The position numbers and the translations under genes were made by a program. DNA of 64,000 nucleotides from Antilocapra americana (Eukaryota > Chordata > Mammalia > Artiodactyla > Antilocapridae): the NCBI GenBank assembly GCA_007570785.1, contig ML660213.1, forward strand, positions 867,181 to 931,180. The letters run 5' to 3'. Below, in pieces: positions 59,746 through 64,000 of the stretch (position 1 is its first letter; the number at the start of each line of letters is the position of its first letter). The notes beneath the pieces were generated by a model, which ran no database searches, had not been told where the DNA came from, and saw only the letters and a program-made list of their open reading frames with translations.

Positions 59746-60100
59746 CCCGACAAAGAGATGCTCCACACTGCAATCCTTCGCCCACTTCTGGGGCTGCAGG
59801 GGACATGTAACGTGACAGAGCTCATTTTCTGATCGAAAGGTTCATGAATACTCTTTGGCACTAAACTCCGGGAGGAGTTAAATATATATTGATTAATAAT
59901 TAATGGATAGAAGTGTGAGTGGATCAGTGAAAATGAGGCCTATCTGACAATGCTTTCAAGTGACTGGACACTGACATCCCCCACTGCTGCCGTAAGCAGA
60001 GAAGAATCTCACTGCTCTCCAGTGAGGGAGTGGTCTTCTACTCAGGTATAATCGGGAAGTTATTCTTTCAGACCAAAGGCCAGAGGCTTATAAAACTCTT
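59746..60100. other. No gene seen
   Basis: Single-copy-like DNA; ends at the left duplication of the nested block. Confidence 0.4.
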
Positions 60101-60117
60101 CTAAGCACCCTGGTCTT
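60101..60117. repeat. Target-site duplication, left, 17 bases
   Basis: CTAAGCACCCTGGTCTT matches 60962-60978 in 15 of 17 bases and brackets the whole nested block. Confidence 0.85.
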
Positions 60118-60121
60118 TTTT

Positions 60122-60510
60122 TAATGTATTAACTTATTTTTAATTGGAAGATAATTGCTTTACAACCCTGTGTGGGCTTCTGCCACATATCAACATGAAT
60201 CAGTCATAGGTAAACACATGTCCCCTCCCTCTTGAACCTCCCTCTCACCTCCCACCCCATCCCACTCCTCTACGTTGGCACAGATTTGAGCTCCCTGCAT
60301 TGTAACAGTAAATCCCCACCCCCTCTCTATTTTATATATGTTGATATATATGTTTTGAGACAGAAATGGCAACACATTCCAGTATTCTTGCCTGGAAAAC
60401 CCAATAGATAGGGGAGCCTGGTGTGCTGCAGTCCATGGGGTTGCAAAGAGTCAGACATGACTTAGAAACTAAACAACAACAATGTATATGTTTCAATGCT
60501 ACTCACCCAA
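60122..60510 (-). mobile_element. L1 3' UTR segment (minus), split by a SINE
   Basis: Antisense ruminant L1 3' UTR: TTTTAATTGGAAGATAATTG, TCAACATGAATCAGTCATAG, TCCCCTCCCTCTTGAACCTC, and beyond the SINE TTTCAATGCTACTCACCC. Together with 60516-60768 (opposite strand, adjacent L1 segment) it forms one 5'-inverted insertion. Confidence 0.88.
60357..60480 (+). mobile_element. Bov SINE unit inside the L1
   Basis: Plus-strand Bov-A type unit (AGAAATGGCAACACATTCCA through GAGTCAGACATGACTTAG) inserted in the L1 3' UTR. Bracketed by GATATATATGTTT (60343-60355) and AATGTATATGTTT (60481-60493), a probable target-site duplication. Confidence 0.88.
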
Positions 60511-60515
60511 TTTGT

Positions 60516-60768
60516 TCCTTCTCAAAACTGTGGTACATGTATGCAATGGAATATTACTCAGCCATAAAAAAGAATACATTTGCATCAGTTCCAGTGAAGC
60601 AGATGAACCTAGAGACTATTGTACAGAGTGAAGTAAATCAGAAAGAGAAAAATGAATATTGTATATTAACACATATATATGGAACCTAGGAAGATGGTGT
60701 TGATGAACCTATAGGCAGGGAAGTAATGGAAACAGACACATGATGAACAAGATTTTTGGACCCCATCC
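60516..60768 (+). mobile_element. L1 ORF2 end segment, inverted part
   Basis: Plus-strand L1 encoding the decayed ORF2 C-terminus: a frame with the ...MEYYSAIKKN... and ...ILTHIYG end at about 60516-60686, closely matching the intact L1 at 17490-17656. It then runs into the start of the 3' UTR. Its opposite orientation to the adjoining 3' UTR is explained by 5' inversion on the minus strand. Confidence 0.88.
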
Positions 60769-60772
60769 CTTT

Positions 60773-60961
60773 TTTAAAAAAGTATTTATTTATTAATTCA
60801 GTTTGGCTGTGCCAGGTCTTAGTTGTGGCATTCAGGATCTTAGTTGTGGCATGCAGAATCTGTTTGGTAGTGGCATGTGGTATAGTTCCATGACCAGCGG
60901 TTAAACCCAGGCCCCCTGCACTAGGAGTGCAGTCATAGCCACTGGCCCACCTGGGAAGTCC
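60773..60961 (-). mobile_element. CHR-type SINE
   Basis: Antisense CHR SINE: AGTATTTATTTATTAATTCA tail, GGCTGTGCCAGGTCTTAGTT and GTGGCATGCAGAATCTG units, then the tRNA-like head ending CACCTGGGAAGTCCC just before the duplicated target. Confidence 0.88.
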
Positions 60962-60978
60962 CTAAGCACCACGGTCTT
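60962..60978. repeat. Target-site duplication, right, 17 bases
   Basis: CTAAGCACCACGGTCTT, partner of 60101-60117. Confidence 0.85.
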
Positions 60979-61579
60979 GGGACAGGCCACAATGGGCATG
61001 GAGAGTGTGAGGACAACAGGGCGGGCACTACACCAAAACCAGAGAAGGACTCCTAGATAGTATGTAAGTAATGGCAGGCATTTAAGAAAATGCAGTGTTC
61101 TTGAGAAATCTAGTGAAATGGGGAAAATACGTACAGCTACATATTCACTACAGTACAGCTGTCACAGGACCACAATACCAGGAAAACTTTTGAAGAGGGG
61201 AAGCCAAACCTAAAGGCCCTAACTGCATCATAACAGTCTATTTCGTTCCCCACCACGCAATGTGTTCACTTACACCCCATGATCCATATGTCCTGCATAT
61301 AAGCAGGTGGTTTCTTCACCGTACCAGCGTGTATGCAGGATGGAATCATTGACATTCCAAAGTCTAATCATTATCAGGTCATCTTTCCAGTGGCTGATAA
61401 GAAGCATAATTAGGGATAACCTGAATCCATGTGGATGGACCCTAGATGATGATCAAGGTGTGCATGCCCAGGCGAGGTAAGTGATGTGTCTTACAGACCT
61501 CTGCCCTAGTGAGTTCATCCTTGTGAGTAGCAGTCAGTTGTCAAGAACAGCAGCACTTACTGTGTGTCTAACATGTTAA
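60979..61579. other. No gene seen
   Basis: Single-copy-like; no supportable frame. Confidence 0.4.
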
Positions 61580-61715
61580 GTGCTTTCCCCAAATAGTTCT
61601 CATTCTATATAACATAAGCCTTTTCATTTAATTATTAAAGACAAAGAAACCAAAGCTCAGAGTTGGTATGTAACTTGAGCTTTGGTGAGCTGAGGCACCC
61701 AGCTAGTAAATGTGA
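61580..61715 (-). mobile_element. MIR SINE remnant
   Basis: Antisense MIR-like: AAGACAAAGAAACCAAAGCT, TTGGTATGTAACTTGAGC and CACCCAGCTAGTAAATGTGA. Confidence 0.6.
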
Positions 61716-61794
61716 AAGCCTCAAAGACACCAACTGAATGGGCATTTATCGAGCAGGGAGTCAGTAAATGCAGAAGGTAAAATACAAAGGCCAG

Positions 61795-61965
61795 GGGACT
61801 TCCCTGATGGTCCAGTGGCCCAGACTCCATGCTTCCAGTATAGGGGGCTCAGGTTTGATCCCTGGTTAAGGAACTACATCCCACATGCTGCAATTAAAAG
61901 TTAGGGTTGGATTCCGCATACTCCAACTAAGACCCAGTGCAGCCAAATAAATAAATAAATAATAT
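61795..61965 (+). mobile_element. CHR-type SINE, short form
   Basis: Plus-strand: GGGGACTTCCCTGATGGTCC head, GGTTTGATCCCTGG B box, ACATCCCACATGCTGCAAT, AGACCCAGTGCAGCC, (AAAT)n tail. AAAATACAAAGG before the head and AAAATACAAGG after the tail form a likely target-site duplication. Confidence 0.92.
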
Positions 61966-62319
61966 TTTAAAAATACAAGGACAGAATATATAGGCTCTAA
62001 AAGAGAAGAAAAAGAAGGAAAGGGAGGCTGAAATGATATATCACAGACAGTTTGCTGATAAACTGAGTATAGGAGTAGAATACAGGGAAGCTACAAAAAT
62101 AAATATCCAACATGCCCTGAAATCCTATCATTGAAATATCTATGATTTCAATTATATTTTTATAAAGAACTGGATTACCATCCAATGGGGATAAATTCTC
62201 CAAGGATAATCTTAATTATGATACTTTAAAGGGAAAAAATGTAAAATAAGCAGTGCAGCTACAAGTTCAACTCTTGAACTAGCTAAATAAAAAATCAAAC
62301 AAAAAAAGGAAAGGTAACT
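61966..62319. other. No gene seen
   Basis: Purine-rich start, otherwise single-copy-like. Confidence 0.4.
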
Positions 62320-62534
62320 GGTAGTAGTAGTAGTGTTAGTCATTAAGTCGTACCCGACTCTTTGCAATCCCAAGGACTGTAGCCTGCCAGGGTCCTCTGT
62401 TCATGGGATTCTGATGTAAGAATACTGGGGTGGGTTGCCATTCTCTCCTCCAGAGATCTTCCTGACCCAGGATTGAACTCGGGTCTCCTGCACTCCTGGC
62501 AGATTCTTTACCATCTGACCTACCGGGAAGTCCC
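62320..62534 (-). mobile_element. Bov-tA type SINE
   Basis: Antisense SINE starting with (GTA)n (GTAGTAGTAGTAGTGTTAGT) and ending TTTACCATCTGACCTACCGG. Confidence 0.92.
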
Positions 62535-62835
62535 TAAGGAAACTGGGTTCTCTAATAATTCTACAAAATAAACTTGGAGATAGATATATATTTAATCCAA
62601 CCTAAGAAGTTCACTTCTGGACAGCTATCCAAGGATATATACTATAAAAACAGAATGTTGCTCCTAAATTAAATTGTTCAGCACAATGCTATTTCCAAAT
62701 GTTTACAAAGATTACAATGAAAATGTTTTAATTAACACTGCCAGATAAAATAGTGTAACAAGATAAATTTGAATTCCAGATAAGCAACTTTTTTAAATAA
62801 AAGTATGTGCCATGAGATACTTGGTATATCTTTAT
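62535..62835. other. No gene seen
   Basis: AT-rich single-copy-like. Confidence 0.35.
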
Positions 62836-62884
62836 ACAAGTATAAATATACATATATATATATTATATATATACATATATATAT
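62836..62884. repeat. TA-rich microsatellite
   Basis: Interrupted TA/CATA repeats leading directly into a SINE fragment. A shorter related TATATACACATATATAT stretch follows the SINE at 63018-63036. Confidence 0.85.
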
Positions 62885-63010
62885 GGAAGAGATGGCAACC
62901 TGCCCCAGTGTTCTTGCCTGAGAAATCCCAAGGACAGAGAAGCCTGGCAGGCTACAGTCCATCAATTACAAAGAATGGGACACAACTTAGTGGCTCAAAC
63001 AACAACAACT
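62885..63010 (+). mobile_element. Bov SINE 3' fragment
   Basis: Plus-strand Bov-A type unit: GAGATGGCAACCTGCCCCAG through GACACAACTTAGTGGCTCAA and an (AAC)n end. Confidence 0.88.
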
Positions 63011-63394
63011 ACAATACATATATACACATATATATTTGCTTTTCCTTTGGAATTTAAGAGAGCATCCTGTACTTTTATGTGCTAAATCTGGTAACCTTCC
63101 TAATGATTTAATATTGAGTTGAGAAAAGCAAGATACAACTTTGTAGACAGCTACATTTCAGCTAGGTGTTAAAAATGCAGCATCTGGTCTTAATGTTGTT
63201 TGTCTTATTTAAAAGACACAACTGAAGCTAATGACCACACACACAGCCCACCTATTATTTATTCCCATAGCATAATACACTTCTCCATCTATCACAGAAG
63301 TGATAACATTTATTTGCAAGCTTATTTGATTAATGACCACATTATCTATTCTTCTATATATTCCAAGGTTATTGGAACAAGTTGACTTCTTATT
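63011..63394. other. No gene seen
   Basis: AT-rich single-copy-like. Confidence 0.35.
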
Positions 63395-63500
63395 ATTGGT
63401 TTCTTCTGTTTTATTTTGCAAGTTACTGTACCAGGTACCAACAGATGTGCTTGGCACATAATTAGAGCTTCATAATTAGTTATTGAACTAATGACTGAAG
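63395..63500 (+). mobile_element. L2 3' end remnant
   Basis: Diverged L2 tail: TGTTTTATTTTGCAAG, GATGTGCTTGGCACATAATT, AGCTTCATAATTAGTTATTG. Confidence 0.5.
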
Positions 63501-64000
63501 GAGCTACACAAACCTTCTGAAGAAAGAATACATACAACCTCAACTACTTCAATATGCCTATTTCAAGGTGAGGTTATATGTGTTCTTTTGCCAAAGGTTG
63601 GTGATGTTCACCTAACTTTTGTTGTGAGTTTATCAGCCGATGGTATTGATTTTTTAAAAAAAAAAAAAAACAGGAGTCAACAGACCCACAACAGAATCAC
63701 TTTGACTAATCCTGTATCATCAAACTCAGACTCAATCCCCAAACTAATTATAGTTTCAACCTTCCCCAGAAATGTAATTGTAAGTGGTTTTCTAAAATTT
63801 CCTGGCCAGCATTAGTGAAGTAACCTACCTGAAGACCTATCCATTCCCCAAAGAAAGATGAGGCAACCCACTCTTTTACTGTCCCCTTTGTACAGCTCCT
63901 GGGGTTCCTTTCTAACTGCCAGATGAGACGCAGCCCAACTGATGAATCAATAGTTAAATAAAGCCAATAAGCTCTTTAACATTTACTCAGTTGAAAAGAC
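63501..64000. other. No gene seen
   Basis: An A-run at about 63656-63670; otherwise single-copy-like up to the window edge. Confidence 0.35.

Overview
This window is repeat-dense, AT-rich nuclear DNA from a ruminant, most likely a bovid. The evidence is the repeat complement: many BovB (RTE-clade) LINE copies, tRNA-Glu-headed Bov-tA/Bov-A2 SINEs, CHR-type cetartiodactyl SINEs, and a young L1 of the cattle L1_BT type. I could not support any host protein-coding gene, functional RNA gene or CpG island. Family names rest on remembered consensus sequences, because no database search was possible. The only convincing open reading frames belong to the L1. The other long frames are BovB or L1 debris, or frames too short and featureless to call.

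Layout. 1-8.2 kb: a BovB 3' fragment, then a hairpin-like locus in which two inverted copies of an old L1 piece (2295-2673 and 5931-6314) enclose a minus-strand BovB, itself split by a second, plus-strand BovB. 8-10.4 kb: single-copy DNA with L2, L1 3' and SINE pieces. 10.6-18.4 kb: a BovB fragment split by a full-length L1 (11356-17958) with open ORF1 and ORF2, a 12-13 bp identical target-site duplication and a 100-N gap in the 5' UTR. 18.6-21.1 kb: a 2.5 kb BovB covering the 3' part of the endonuclease through the reverse transcriptase to the tail. 21.6-24.8 kb: a nearly full-length BovB with a 5' inversion (twin-priming type) and a nested minus-strand BovB tail. 24.8-48 kb: mostly single-copy DNA with scattered SINEs, L2/MIR remnants, two LTR-like pieces (one carrying a tRNA-Glu-like block), MER5-like and mariner-like remnants. 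48.8-50.1 kb: another BovB 3' half. 50.9-54.8 kb: several L1 3' ends and an L2. 55-64 kb: SINEs, microsatellites, and a three-layer nest at 60.1-61.0 kb (CHR SINE, 5'-inverted L1, Bov SINE).

How the parts work together. L1 supplies endonuclease and reverse transcriptase. The SINEs are non-autonomous and depend on LINE machinery; Bov-tA and Bov-A SINEs share 3' sequence with BovB, so BovB is their presumed mobiliser, while CHR-type A-tailed SINEs are more likely L1-driven. The best second-look items are the intact L1, the L1-derived palindrome whose 20-nt loop took the BovB insertion, and the two 5'-inverted insertions. I saw no evidence of an undescribed multi-gene system.
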